Under the pieces are notes generated by a model. It searched no databases and was not told where the DNA came from. It was given only the letters and a program-made list of their open reading frames with translations. Shown here piece by piece: positions 8,550 through 18,448 of a stretch of DNA of 30,353 nucleotides. Origin of the DNA: an uncultured Ideonella sp. (GTDB lineage Bacteria > Pseudomonadota > Gammaproteobacteria > Burkholderiales > Burkholderiaceae); the NCBI GenBank assembly GCA_946479475.1, contig CAMLGG010000032.1, positions 1-30,353 of the forward strand, given 5' to 3'. Numbering within the stretch: the stretch's first letter is position 1; each line of letters starts with the position of its first letter. Both the position numbers and the translations under genes were made by a program.

Positions 8550-8611
8550 CAGCCGCGGCCGGCGGCACCGCGTGCACCCGCGGCGCCGCTTGCGAAGACG
8601 GAGTACCCACC

Positions 8612-8977
8612 ATGCCGATCCAGAACATCCTCCTCGTCGACGATTCCAAGACCGAGCTGCACCTGCTGTCCGACATGCTCACCCAGAAGGGCTACACGGT
8701 CCGCACGGCGGAGAACGGCGAAGAGGCCATGCGCCGCCTGGCCGAGGCCAAGCCCGACCTGATCCTGATGGACGTCGTCATGCCCGGCACCAACGGCTTC
8801 CAGCTCACGCGCGCCATCACGCGCGATCCGCGGTTCGCCGGCGTGCCGGTGATCATGTGCACGAGCAAGAACCAGGAGACCGACCGGGTCTGGGGCCTGC
8901 GCCAAGGCGCCCGCGACTACGTCGTCAAGCCGGTCGATCCGGCCGACCTGCTGGCCAAGATCCAGGCCCTGGGCTGA
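8612..8977 (+). CDS. pilH: Type IV pilus response regulator PilH
   Basis: A 121-residue stand-alone receiver domain. Asp10/Asp11 (LVDDSKTE) and Asp54 (LILMDVVMPGTNGFQ) form the acidic pocket; Thr84/Ser85 and Lys106 (YVVKPVDP) complete the phosphorylation site. LLSDMLTQKGYTVRTAENGEEAM and the position right after pilG identify it as PilH. In Pseudomonas, PilH opposes PilG in control of pilus retraction or acts as a phosphate sink. It lies 62 bases after pilG, in a GC-rich gap with short self-complementary runs, and a GGAG precedes the ATG. All catalytic residues are intact. Confidence 0.92.
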   Translation: MPIQNILLVDDSKTELHLLSDMLTQKGYTVRTAENGEEAMRRLAEAKPDLILMDVVMPGTNGFQLTRAITRDPRFAGVPVIMCTSKNQETDRVWGLRQGARDYVVKPVDPADLLAKIQALG

Positions 8978-9017
8978 CGCCCGCGCCACCTCGAGAACCC
9001 GCAGTCCCGACCTCACG

Positions 9018-9545
9018 ATGCCCAGCAAGGACGCCCTCAGGGAACTTCAATTGCGGCTGGCCAACCGGCTCCAGGCCGCGCGCGAACGCCCCCGCGAGGC
9101 CGGCTGGCTGGCCGTCGAGTGCGGGCAGGTCGGCCTGCTGCTGCCGCTGTCCCAGGCGGGCGAGATCCACGCGGCGCGCCAGGTCTCGCCGGTGCCGCAC
9201 GCCAAGCCCTGGATGGTGGGCGTGGCCAACCTGCGCGGCCAGCTCAACACCGTCATCGACCTCGGCAGCTTCCTGCATCTGCGCCAGCCGGTGGCCGCGG
9301 CCAGCCCGCGCAGTGGCGCCCAGCTGGTGATGCTCAATCCATCGCTGCGGGTGAACGCGGCGATCCTGGTCGACCGCCTGGCCGGCCTGCGCGACTCCGA
9401 GCAGCTCCAGCGGCTGCCGGCCGCCGAGGAGCCGCGCCCCGGCTTCGCCGGCGCCGCCTGGCGCGACGCCCAGGGCCGCGTCTGGCAGGAGCTGGACCTC
9501 GCCGCCCTGGCGCAAGACCCCCAATTTCTGGACGTGGCCGCGTGA
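9018..9545 (+). CDS. pilI: CheW-like adaptor PilI of the Chp system
   Basis: A 175-residue protein with one CheW-like domain filling residues about 30-170. Typical segments are GLLLPLSQAGEI, PVPHAKPWMVGVANLRGQLNTVIDLGSFL and, later, LVDRLAGLRD. CheW-like adaptors couple receptors to the kinase in polar arrays, so PilI should link PilJ to ChpA. It is placed directly between pilH (40 bases upstream) and pilJ (about 65 bases downstream), the usual order. It carries no receiver or other added domain. The ATG at 9018 fits; no other start is nearby. Confidence 0.9.
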   Translation: MPSKDALRELQLRLANRLQAARERPREAGWLAVECGQVGLLLPLSQAGEIHAARQVSPVPHAKPWMVGVANLRGQLNTVIDLGSFLHLRQPVAAASPRSGAQLVMLNPSLRVNAAILVDRLAGLRDSEQLQRLPAAEEPRPGFAGAAWRDAQGRVWQELDLAALAQDPQFLDVAA

Positions 9546-9575
9546 GCGCCACGAAGCCGTTGTCCGAAAGCCGAC

Positions 9576-9595
9576 GCCGCGTTGTCGTTCGCGGC
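9576..9595 (+). other. Hairpin between pilI and pilJ
   Basis: GCCGCG (9576-9581) and CGCGGC (9590-9595) form a perfect 6-pair stem with an 8-base loop, ending just upstream of the pilJ ribosome site (AGAGG at 9601-9605). There is no T-run, so it is not a terminator. It may stabilise an mRNA end or tune pilJ translation. Confidence 0.35.
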
Positions 9596-9610
9596 ATGTG
9601 AGAGGAAATG

Positions 9611-12037
9611 ATGAGTCAGCACGACACCCTGAAGAGCTCTGCCGGCATGCCCACCAATGGCCATGGCGCCGACCTCGCCGTCGCCCAGTCTGGCGACCAT
9701 GAAGTGGACCTGCTGCTCAGCGAGATCGACGAGCGAATCGCCAACAAGGGCGGCGCGGCGGCGGTCGACCACATCGACAGCATGTCGATCCCGCTCGACG
9801 AGGTCCCGTTGAGGAGCGGCCCGTCGACCCAGTTCCCCGAGGACGCCATCTCCGACTATCCGGCCCAGGCCGACGTGGAGGCCGACCGTTCGCAGGCCGA
9901 GGGCCACCAGGCGGCCCTGGGCGAGGCGCTGGCGGCCGTGGCACCGGCCGGCGCCGCAGCGGCGGCCGCTGCCGAGGCGGCTTCGCCGGCGTCCGAGGAG
10001 GCTTCCGGCCTGCCGCTCATCGGCAAGCAGTCCCCGGCCCAGCAGCAGCGCGTGCTCTTCGGCATGATCGCCGGCGGCGCGGTGGCCTTCGTGCTCACCG
10101 GCGCCCTGGCGCTGAGCGCGGCCGGCAAGCAGGCCGGCCAGCTGTCCGCCACCGGCCAGGCGCTGATGCAGTCGCAGCGGCTGGCGAAGTCCGTCTCGCA
10201 GGCCCTGATCGGCAGCCCCGCGGCCTTCCCGGAGATGAAGGAGTCGGGCGAGGTCCTGGCGCGCAGCCTGCGTGGCCTGAGCGCCGGCAACGAGCAGGTC
10301 GCCAAGGCGCCCGCCGCAGTGCAGGAGGCGCTCGCGCCGCTGATGCCGCTGCTCGACCGCGCCGAGAAGAACGGCAGCGTGGTGCTGGCCCAGCAGAAGA
10401 CGCTGACGCAGGTCGGCCAGGCGCTGCGCCTGATCAACCGCCAGTCCTCCGACCTGCTCGAGATCGCCGAGACGGTGAACTCGCTCAAGCTGCAGAGCAA
10501 TGCCTCGCCGTCCGAGCTGTCGGCGGTGGGCCAGCTGGTGATGCTGACCCAGCGCATCGGCAAGAGCGCGAACGAATTCCTGACGCTGGAGGGCGTGAGC
10601 CCCGAGGCGGTGTTCCTGCTGGGCAAGGACCTGAACTCCTTCCGCGAGATCGCCGACGGCCTGCTCAAGGGCAACGCCGAGCTGCGCCTTCCGGGCACCA
10701 AAGATCCCCAGACCAAGGAGCGCCTCGAGCAGCTGATCACCCAGTACGAGCAGACCCGCACGCAGGCCAGTGCCATCCTGGGCAACCTGCAGGGCCTGGT
10801 CTCCGCGCGCGAAGCGCAGGCAGCGATCGTGGGCGACTCCGAGCCGCTGCGAAAGGGCCTGGAGGCGGTGCAGGCGGGCCTGGAGAGCCAGGGCGGCCTT
10901 TCGGGCCTGCACATCGCGGTGCTGCTGCTTTCCGGCGTGGCCATCGCGCTGGGTGGCCTCGGCCTGCTGCGCCTGTACGTGCGCAACCAGGCGCTGCGTG
11001 CCCAGCAGGCGGAGGAACACGAGCGCGAGGCCAAGCGCGTCAACGATGCCAACCAGGCGGCCATTCTGCGGCTGATGAACGAACTGCAGACGGTCGCTGA
11101 AGGCGACCTGACGCAGCAGGCGACCGTGACGGAGGACATCACCGGCGCGATCGCCGACTCCGTGAACTACACGGTGGAGGAGCTGCGCAACCTCGTCGCG
11201 CAGGTGCAGGGCACGGCGGCGCGGGTGACGCAGACGACGCAGCAGGTGGAGTCCACCTCGACCGAGCTGCTGGCGGCTTCCACCGAGCAGCTGCGCGAGA
11301 TCCGCGAGACCGGCGAATCCGTGCTGCAGATGGCGACCCGAATCAACCAGGTGTCCGCCCAGGCCCAGCAATCGGCCGACGTCGCGAAGCAATCGCTGCA
11401 GGTGACCGCCAACGGTCGCCAGGCGGTGCAGGATTCGATCGGCGGCATGAACGCGATCCGCGAGCAGATCCAGGAAACGTCCAAGCGAATCAAGCGGCTG
11501 GGCGAGTCTTCGCAGGAGATCGGCGAAATCACCGAGCTGATCTCGGACATTACCGAGCAGACCAACGTGCTGGCCCTGAACGCCGCCATCCAGGCGGCCT
11601 CGGCCGGCGAAGCAGGCCGCGGCTTCTCGGTGGTGGCGGAAGAAGTGCAGCGGCTGGCCGAACGCTCGGCCGATGCCACGCGCCAGATCGCGGCACTGGT
11701 GAAGACCATTCAGACCGACACGCAGGATGCCGTGGCGGCCATGGAGCAATCGACCCAGGGCGTGGTGCAGGGTGCCAGGCTGTCCGATGCGGCCGGCTCG
11801 GCGCTGGTCGACATCGACCGCGTGACGCGCGAGCTGTCGGCCCTGATTGAAGCGATCTCGAACGAGTCGAAGCGCGAGGCCGAGTCGGCCAACGTGGTGG
11901 CCGCGAACATCCAGCACATCTTCGCGGTGACGGAGCAGACCGGAGACGGCACGCGCTCGACCGCCCACATGGTGCACGAGCTGTCGCGTACCGCCGACGA
12001 GCTCCGGCAGTCGGTGGATCGGTTCAAGATCGCCTGA
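9611..12037 (+). CDS. pilJ: Type IV pilus chemoreceptor PilJ (methyl-accepting chemotaxis protein)
   Basis: An 808-residue transmembrane receptor of the Chp system. TM1 is at about residues 148-170 ([20 protein letters not shown]) and TM2 at about 433-456. The periplasmic part between them (about 171-432) contains PilJ-type sensor segments such as [12 protein letters not shown] and [20 protein letters not shown]-like stretch follows, then a long cytoplasmic coiled coil with the hairpin tip [20 protein letters not shown] near 649-668 and [18 protein letters not shown] after it. PilJ senses pilus-linked signals and controls ChpA. The second of two adjacent ATGs (9611) is chosen because AGAGG lies 5 bases upstream. 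The odd part is a 147-residue Ala- and acid-rich stretch before TM1; as I recall, Pseudomonas PilJ begins close to TM1. No pilK follows. Confidence 0.93.
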   Translation: MSQHDTLKSSAGMPTNGHGADLAVAQSGDHEVDLLLSEIDERIANKGGAAAVDHIDSMSIPLDEVPLRSGPSTQFPEDAISDYPAQADVEADRSQAEGHQAALGEALAAVAPAGAAAAAAAEAASPASEEASGLPLIGKQSPAQQQRVLFGMIAGGAVAFVLTGALALSAAGKQAGQLSATGQALMQSQRLAKSVSQALIGSPAAFPEMKESGEVLARSLRGLSAGNEQVAKAPAAVQEALAPLMPLLDRAEKNGSVVLAQQKTLTQVGQALRLINRQSSDLLEIAETVNSLKLQSNASPSELSAVGQLVMLTQRIGKSANEFLTLEGVSPEAVFLLGKDLNSFREIADGLLKGNAELRLPGTKDPQTKERLEQLITQYEQTRTQASAILGNLQGLVSAREAQAAIVGDSEPLRKGLEAVQAGLESQGGLSGLHIAVLLLSGVAIALGGLGLLRLYVRNQALRAQQAEEHEREAKRVNDANQAAILRLMNELQTVAEGDLTQQATVTEDITGAIADSVNYTVEELRNLVAQVQGTAARVTQTTQQVESTSTELLAASTEQLREIRETGESVLQMATRINQVSAQAQQSADVAKQSLQVTANGRQAVQDSIGGMNAIREQIQETSKRIKRLGESSQEIGEITELISDITEQTNVLALNAAIQAASAGEAGRGFSVVAEEVQRLAERSADATRQIAALVKTIQTDTQDAVAAMEQSTQGVVQGARLSDAAGSALVDIDRVTRELSALIEAISNESKREAESANVVAANIQHIFAVTEQTGDGTRSTAHMVHELSRTADELRQSVDRFKIA

Positions 12038-12060
12038 CCCTCTTCGACGAAGCGAAGCCC

Positions 12061-15000
12061 GTGCCGCCCTTCGACATGCCAGCGACCGCCATGGATGCAG
12101 ACCGCGATCAAACCGTGCCCGGCGACCTGAGCGCGCTGGCCTGGGTGCAGGAGGAACTGCGCCGCACGCTGGACCAGGCGCACAAGTCGCTGCGCCGGCA
12201 TCTGCGCGAGCTGGAGCAGCGCTCGGGCGCCGATCCCGACGCCGAAGCCACCCCGCCCACCGCGCTGCTGCAGGCCCGCACGCTGATGCACCAGGGCGCG
12301 GGCGCGCTCGAGATGATCGGGCTGTCGGCACCGGCACGCTTCCTGTCCGCCAGCGAGCAGGCGGTGAGCCGCCTGGCCGACCGCAGCGTCCCGCTCGACA
12401 ACGCGGCGATCGAGGCGATCGAGCATGCCTCGTTCGCGCTGCTCGATTTCCTGCGGCGCGAGCTGGCCGGCAAGCCGGTGTCCTCGCTGACGCTGTTCCC
12501 GCAATACAAGGCGGTGCTCGCGCTGGCCAAGGCCGACCGCATCCACCCGGCGGACCTGTGGGAGGCCGAGGACCACAGCGAGCCCGTCCCGAGCTGGGAT
12601 TCGGGCTTCGCGCCGCTGGAGCCGGACCCTGAAGTCCACGCCGCGATCGAGACGGCGATGCTCAAGGCGCTGCGCAGCGGCGACAACGCTTCGCTGCACC
12701 GCATGAGCGACCTGTTCGCCGGCCTGTCCGCGAACGCCGAGGGACGCACGGCAACCTTGTGGCAGCTGGCCTCGGCCTTCTTCGAGGCGCAGGCCGTTGG
12801 CGTGCTCAAGTCCGACCTTTACACGAAGCGCCTGGTCTCGCGCCTGCTGGCCCAGCTGCGCGCGGTCGAGCGCGGCGCCACCGAGGGGCCGGGGCGCCTG
12901 CTGCGCGACCTTCGCTTCTTCTGCGCCCAGGCCCGGCCGGTCAATCACGAGATCGCGCCGCGGCTCGAGCAGGTCCGCCGCGCGATGGGCTTCCGGGACG
13001 CCGAGCCGACCAGCTACGAGGCCAGCCCGCTCGGCCGCTTCGACCCGGCACTCATCCCGCTGGCACGCAAGCGCGTGGCGGCGCTGAAGGAATCGTGGAA
13101 CTCGCTGGTCGCCGGCGATTCCGCGCTCGGTGCCGCGGTGCCCGAGCAGGCCGCCCTGGTGGTCGAGTCGGTGCGCCAGATCTACCCGGACGGCGACAGC
13201 CTGGCCGACGCTTTGCTGGCCGCCACCCAGCGTGGCCACGCGCCATCGCCCGCTCTGGCGATGGAGGTTGCCACCGCGCTGCTGTGCGTCGATGCGTCGC
13301 TCGACGACATCGACCTCGAGCGTGCCGAGATGCAGCAGCGCGTGCAGCGGCTGGCGCAGCGCCTGTCCACGGTGAACGCCGGCGGCGAGCAGTCGCCGGT
13401 CGAGCCCTGGATGGAGACGCTCTACCGCGAGGTCTCCGACCGCCAGACCATGGGCAGCGTGGTCCAGGAGCTGCGCGCCTCGCTGGCCGAGGTCGAGCAG
13501 CAGCTGGACCGCTTCAGCCGTGCCCCCGAGGAGCGCGAGCTGCTGGTGCCGGTGCCAGGCCAGCTGGCCGCGATGCGCGGCGTGCTGTCGGTGCTCGGCC
13601 TGGACCAGGCCTCCACTGCCGTCCAGCGCATGCGCGACGACGTCGATGCCGTGGTGCTCTCCAGCGAAGGCGCCGAGGAGATGGCCACGCGGCTGGCGGA
13701 CAACGTCGGCGCGCTGTCCTTCATGATCGACATGCTGGGCGTGCAGCCCCAGCTCGCCAAGTCGCTCTTCCGCTTCGATCCCGCCACCGGCCGCTTCGCC
13801 GCCGTGATGGGCCATGCCAAGGTCGCCCCGCCTGCCGGCGCCCCCGAGGAGGCCGGCCTGATCGAGCAGGTCCAGTCGCTCGCCGAGTCGGCCGCGGCCG
13901 AGAAGGTCTCGGACGACGATCTGTCCCGCACGCTCGACACGCTCACGCACCACGCCGTCGCGGCCGATGCCCCGCAACTGGCCGAGCAGGCCGCGAAGGC
14001 GCGTGATGCCCTGGCCAGCGCCGCCAGCGAGCAGGAGCGCGACGCCGCCCGGGCCGACATCGCCCAGTCGCTCGGCAGCTTCGTCGCCAGGCAGGAGGTT
14101 CTTCCGCCGCCCGAGTCGCCGCGCAGCCGGCCCATGCCGCTGGACGACGAGCCGGACGACATGCGCGAGATCTTCTTCGAGGAGGCGCGCGAGGTCGTCG
14201 AAGGGGCCTTGCAGGCCCTGGCCGAACTGGCCCGCCAGCCGCAGGACCTGGAGGCGTTGACCACCGTCCGCCGCGCCTTCCACACGCTCAAGGGCAGCTC
14301 GCGCATGGTCGGCCTGCGCGAGTACGGCGAAGCCGCCTGGGCCTGCGAGCAGCTCTACAACGCCCGCCTGGCCGAGGCCACGGTCGAGGCAGATGCGGCC
14401 TTGCGCGACTTCAGCGTCCGCGCCTTCGAGCAACTTTCCGACTGGGTCGAGGCCCTGGCCTCCGGCGGCGGATCGCTTCCGGATGGCCGCGCGCTGGCCG
14501 ACGAGGCCCAGGCGCTGCGCCTGCGCACGGCTGCGCCGGCCCCTGTGGTGGCGCCTGCGCCGTTGCCCGTCCTGCCTCCGATGCCCGAGCCGGCCGCGGG
14601 CCCGGTCACGTCGCCGGCTACGCTGCCCCTGGATCTGCAGGACCTGCCGCCGCTGCCGGAGATCGCCCCGGCCACGGATTCCACGCCGACCACGCTGCGC
14701 CTGTACCGCTCCGAAGTTGGGGTGCCCGCGCCGGGCACCGAGTGGGCCTCGACGGCCGAGGTGCCCCTGTTCGACGTGCTGGCCGGAGTCGACCTCGAGC
14801 TGGACCTCGAGCTGCCGCTGTCGGCCCCCGCGGCCGAGCTGGAGGCGGCTGCCGAGTCCACCGTGGAACCGCCTGCCAGCCCGGAGATGATCGAGGCGCT
14901 CGCCGAGCAGCCTGCCGAGGCGCAGGCGCCGGTTGCCGCGCCCGAGGTCGAGGAGCTCGTCGAGCCCATCGAGGCCATCCTGGCCGAGGAGGCCGCGATC

Positions 15001-18000
15001 GAGGTCGGTGAGCTGATCGAGGTGCCGGAGGTGGCCGAGCTCGCCGAGGAGGCCATCGAGCCGACGCTGGCGACCGAGCCTGTGCTCGAGGCACCGGTCG
15101 CGCCGGAGGACGACGCCGAGCGCTACAAGATCGTCGGCCCGCTGCGCATCCAGATCGCGCTGTTCAACATCTTCCTCAACGAGGCCGACGAGCAGTCGCG
15201 CCGCCTGGGCGTCGAGCTGGCCGAATGGCAGCACGAGCTGCAGCGGCCGGTCGGCGAGACGGCCATCGCCCTGGCCCATTCCCTGGCCGGCAACTCGGCC
15301 GCCGTGGGTTACAGCGACTTGTCCAATCTGGCGCGCCGCCTGGAGCATGGCCTGGAGCGCTCCGCCGCCCGCGGCTCGGGCCAGCCCGAAGAGGCGCAGC
15401 TGTTCGCCGAGGTCGCCGACGAGATCCGGCGCCTGCTGCACCAGTTTGCCGCGGGCTTCCTCAAGCCCGTGGCGCCGGAGGTGCTGGCGCACCTGGACGC
15501 GCACGAAGCGCGCGAGGCCCAGGACGCGCTTGCCGCCGGCCGGTCCGAGCTGTCGCCGCTCGAAGGCCCGATGTCGGCCGTCATGAACTTCGGCCCGGTG
15601 CCGTCCGAGCCGGCGCCGCTCGACGCGGTTGCCGAGGCGGAGGCGGTTCCCGCTGCTGCCGGCAGTGCCGAAAGCGTCGAGAGCGCCGAGATCCCCGAGG
15701 CTGCACTGGAGCCTGCCGAGGCGGCTGCGGAGCCCGCCGAGCCGGTCGTCGCCGCGCAGGCCGAGGAAGCCGAGGAGGCCGGCCCTGTCACCCAGCAGGC
15801 GCCCCTGGGCGCGGTGGTCTTCACCGAGCTGAGCGAGACCCTGCCATCCGCGGCGATTGAAGAGCCCGTGGCGTCCTCCGCAGTGCGTGAGGGCCTGTGG
15901 GCCGACTTCCGCGAGGACCTGGACACCGAGGACGCGATCGACGACGAGCTGATCGCGATCTTCATGGACGAAGGCCGCGAGCTGTTGCCCGCACTGGCCG
16001 AGGCCGTGCGCGACTGGGAGGCCGCGCCCGAAGAAGCCGGCGCGGCCACTGCGGCGATGCGCGTGCTTCACACGCTCAAGGGCAGCGCCCGCCTTGCCGG
16101 CGCAATGCGGCTGGGCGAGGTGGCGCACCGCCTGGAAACGGCCATCGCCCTGGTCAACGCTCAAGGCACGCCGGATCTCGCCGTGCTGGCCCACCTGCAC
16201 AGCGGCGTGGACGCCCTGGCCGAGGAATTCCAGCGCCTCGAGGCCGGCCCTTCGGCCGAGCCGGTGGTGCAGCCCGCGGCCGCGCCGAGCGCCGCAACCG
16301 CGCCCGCCCCGACGCCGGTGGCGGCGCCCCTGCCGACCGTGGCGGTCACCGCCCCGCCCCTGGTCGTGCCCACGGTGGTCGAGCCCGCGGCCGAGGCCGC
16401 TGGTGAGGCCGCCGGTGAGGCCTCCGCGCAGGCGCCTGCGGGCGCCGAGGCCGTCGACTGGAGCCGCTTCGCCATTCACGCGCCGGCCGCCGCCGGCAGC
16501 GCCGGCACGGAGGTGAGCGGCGGTGTGGTTCGCGTTCGCGCGCCGCTGCTGGAGCGCCTGGTCACGCACGCCGGCGAGGTGGGCATCGCCCGTTCGCGCA
16601 TCGAGTCCGACATGCAGCAGCTGCAAGGCTCGCTGAAGGAACTGACGGACAACCTGGACCGCCTGCGCCGGCAGCTGCGCGACCTGGAGCTCCAGGCCGA
16701 GACCCAGATGGCTTCGCGCATCGAGGCGGCGCGCCACTCCCAGCAGGGCTTCGACCCGCTGGAGATGGACCGCTTCACCCGCGTGCAGGAGCTGACGCGG
16801 ATGCTGGCCGAGTCGGTCGGCGACGTGGGCACGGTGCAGCGCGGCATCCAGCAGACGCTGCAGAGCACCGAAGACCAGCTGGCCGTGCAGGCGCGATTGA
16901 CGCGCGACCTGCAGGACGACCTCCTGCGCGCCCGCATGGTCGAGTTCGACACCCTGTCCGATCGCCTCTACCGCGTGGTGCGCCAGGCGGCGAAAGAGTC
17001 GGGCAAGCAGGTCCGCCTGAACCTGGTCGGCGGCGCGATCGAGCTCGACCGCAGCGTGCTGGACCGCATGGCGCCGGCGTTCGAGCATCTGCTGCGCAAC
17101 GCCGTCGTGCACGGCATCGAGTCGTCGGCCCAGCGCGAGGCCGCCGGCAAGGATCCGCACGGCAACATCGAGGTCAGCCTCCACCAGGCCGGCAACGAGG
17201 TGCGCATCGAGGTGCGTGACGACGGCGCGGGCCTGAACCTGGCCCGCATCGCCGAGCGAGCCCGCCACCTTGGCCTGCTGGCCGACGAGGCCCGCCCGAC
17301 CGAAGGCGAGCTGGCGGGGATGATCTTCACCCCGGGCTTCTCGACCGCCGAGCAGGTCACCGAGCTGGCCGGCCGCGGCGTGGGCATGGATGTGGTGCGT
17401 GCCGAGGTCACTTCGCTGGGCGGTCGCATCGAGACTGCCAGCGCCACCGGCCGCGGCACGGCCTTCCAGCTGGTGCTGCCGCTGACCACCGCGGTGACGC
17501 AGGTGGTGGCGCTCGCCTGCGGCGAGCTGCACGTGGCCGTGCCGGCGACCCTGGTCGAGACGGTGCGTCGCGTGCCCGTCGCCGAAGCCGAGGCCGCCTA
17601 TCGCTCCGGCATGCTGCGCCATGGCGACCAGGAGGTGCCCTTCTTCTGGCTCGGCAGCCTGCTGCAGCACGGCCTGCGCGGCGCCGCCGAAGGCCGCACC
17701 ACGCACGTGGTGATCGCCCGCAGTGCATCGCAGCGCGTCGCCCTGCACGTGAGCCAGGTGCTGGGCAACCAGGAAGTCGTGGTCAAGAACCTCGGCCCGC
17801 AGCTCGCGCGCCTGCCCGGCCTGGCCGGCATGTCGCTGCTGGCCAGCGGCGAGACGGTGCTCATCTACAACCCGGTCGCCTTGGCCACCTACTACGGTGA
17901 CGATGCGCGCCAGCGGCTGCAGCACTGGATGCAGAGCCATCCCGCGGCTGCGCCGGTGGAGACGGGGGCCGTGGCGCCGGTGGTCGAGGCCGCCGGCGAG

Positions 18001-18408
18001 GAGGTGGCGATCCCGCGCAACGAAAACCATGCGCCGCTGGTGCTGGTGGTCGACGATTCCCTGACCGTGCGCCGCGTCACCCAGCGCCTGCTGCAGCGCG
18101 AGGGTTATCGCGTGACGCTGGCCCGCGACGGCCTGGATGCGCTGGAGAAGCTGGCCGATGAGCGGCCGGTGGTCATGCTCAGCGACATCGAGATGCCGCG
18201 CATGGACGGCTTCGACCTGGTGCGCAACGTTCGCGGCGACACGCGCCTGCACGACCTGCCGGTGATCATGATCACCTCCCGCATCGCCCAGAAGCACCGC
18301 GAGCACGCCCAGGAGCTCGGGGTTGACCACTACCTGGGCAAGCCGTACGACGAAGAGGCCCTGCTGTCCCTGGTACGCTCCTACGCTCAGGCGGTCGTGC
18401 CGGCGTAA
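12061..18408 (+). CDS. chpA: Hybrid chemotaxis histidine kinase ChpA (PilL), multi-Hpt
   Basis: A very large CheA-type kinase of 2115 residues. Residues 1-600 hold degenerate Hpt/FimL-like helical repeats without an HxxKG motif. Clear Hpt domains carry His741 (HTLKGSS) and His1337 (HTLKGSA); an intermediate one has His1073 in AHSLAGNSA. Acid- or Pro/Ala-rich linkers separate them (about 820-1020, 1179-1280, 1396-1470). Next are a dimerisation helix pair (about 1490-1600), the ATPase domain with HLLRNAVVHG (Asn1680), DDGAG and GRGVGMDVV, a CheW-like domain (about 1810-1960) and a C-terminal receiver with Asp1998/Asp1999, phospho-site Asp2042 and Lys2094. It should phosphorylate PilG and PilH. 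The GTG at 12061 opens the frame; ATGs at 12076 or 12091 are possible and no ribosome site decides. It starts 23 bases after pilJ. Confidence 0.93.
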   Translation: MPPFDMPATAMDADRDQTVPGDLSALAWVQEELRRTLDQAHKSLRRHLRELEQRSGADPDAEATPPTALLQARTLMHQGAGALEMIGLSAPARFLSASEQAVSRLADRSVPLDNAAIEAIEHASFALLDFLRRELAGKPVSSLTLFPQYKAVLALAKADRIHPADLWEAEDHSEPVPSWDSGFAPLEPDPEVHAAIETAMLKALRSGDNASLHRMSDLFAGLSANAEGRTATLWQLASAFFEAQAVGVLKSDLYTKRLVSRLLAQLRAVERGATEGPGRLLRDLRFFCAQARPVNHEIAPRLEQVRRAMGFRDAEPTSYEASPLGRFDPALIPLARKRVAALKESWNSLVAGDSALGAAVPEQAALVVESVRQIYPDGDSLADALLAATQRGHAPSPALAMEVATALLCVDASLDDIDLERAEMQQRVQRLAQRLSTVNAGGEQSPVEPWMETLYREVSDRQTMGSVVQELRASLAEVEQQLDRFSRAPEERELLVPVPGQLAAMRGVLSVLGLDQASTAVQRMRDDVDAVVLSSEGAEEMATRLADNVGALSFMIDMLGVQPQLAKSLFRFDPATGRFAAVMGHAKVAPPAGAPEEAGLIEQVQSLAESAAAEKVSDDDLSRTLDTLTHHAVAADAPQLAEQAAKARDALASAASEQERDAARADIAQSLGSFVARQEVLPPPESPRSRPMPLDDEPDDMREIFFEEAREVVEGALQALAELARQPQDLEALTTVRRAFHTLKGSSRMVGLREYGEAAWACEQLYNARLAEATVEADAALRDFSVRAFEQLSDWVEALASGGGSLPDGRALADEAQALRLRTAAPAPVVAPAPLPVLPPMPEPAAGPVTSPATLPLDLQDLPPLPEIAPATDSTPTTLRLYRSEVGVPAPGTEWASTAEVPLFDVLAGVDLELDLELPLSAPAAELEAAAESTVEPPASPEMIEALAEQPAEAQAPVAAPEVEELVEPIEAILAEEAAIEVGELIEVPEVAELAEEAIEPTLATEPVLEAPVAPEDDAERYKIVGPLRIQIALFNIFLNEADEQSRRLGVELAEWQHELQRPVGETAIALAHSLAGNSAAVGYSDLSNLARRLEHGLERSAARGSGQPEEAQLFAEVADEIRRLLHQFAAGFLKPVAPEVLAHLDAHEAREAQDALAAGRSELSPLEGPMSAVMNFGPVPSEPAPLDAVAEAEAVPAAAGSAESVESAEIPEAALEPAEAAAEPAEPVVAAQAEEAEEAGPVTQQAPLGAVVFTELSETLPSAAIEEPVASSAVREGLWADFREDLDTEDAIDDELIAIFMDEGRELLPALAEAVRDWEAAPEEAGAATAAMRVLHTLKGSARLAGAMRLGEVAHRLETAIALVNAQGTPDLAVLAHLHSGVDALAEEFQRLEAGPSAEPVVQPAAAPSAATAPAPTPVAAPLPTVAVTAPPLVVPTVVEPAAEAAGEAAGEASAQAPAGAEAVDWSRFAIHAPAAAGSAGTEVSGGVVRVRAPLLERLVTHAGEVGIARSRIESDMQQLQGSLKELTDNLDRLRRQLRDLELQAETQMASRIEAARHSQQGFDPLEMDRFTRVQELTRMLAESVGDVGTVQRGIQQTLQSTEDQLAVQARLTRDLQDDLLRARMVEFDTLSDRLYRVVRQAAKESGKQVRLNLVGGAIELDRSVLDRMAPAFEHLLRNAVVHGIESSAQREAAGKDPHGNIEVSLHQAGNEVRIEVRDDGAGLNLARIAERARHLGLLADEARPTEGELAGMIFTPGFSTAEQVTELAGRGVGMDVVRAEVTSLGGRIETASATGRGTAFQLVLPLTTAVTQVVALACGELHVAVPATLVETVRRVPVAEAEAAYRSGMLRHGDQEVPFFWLGSLLQHGLRGAAEGRTTHVVIARSASQRVALHVSQVLGNQEVVVKNLGPQLARLPGLAGMSLLASGETVLIYNPVALATYYGDDARQRLQHWMQSHPAAAPVETGAVAPVVEAAGEEVAIPRNENHAPLVLVVDDSLTVRRVTQRLLQREGYRVTLARDGLDALEKLADERPVVMLSDIEMPRMDGFDLVRNVRGDTRLHDLPVIMITSRIAQKHREHAQELGVDHYLGKPYDEEALLSLVRSYAQAVVPA

Positions 18409-18448
18409 GACCGGCGCGTCCTTGGAGAGGGACGTCTGAGCAGGATGC

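Noticed and set aside
9047..12337. A 1096-codon open frame on the minus strand opposite pilI and pilJ
   Set aside because: It is antisense to clear pilI and pilJ coding sequence, has biased composition, and shows no domain or ribosome site.
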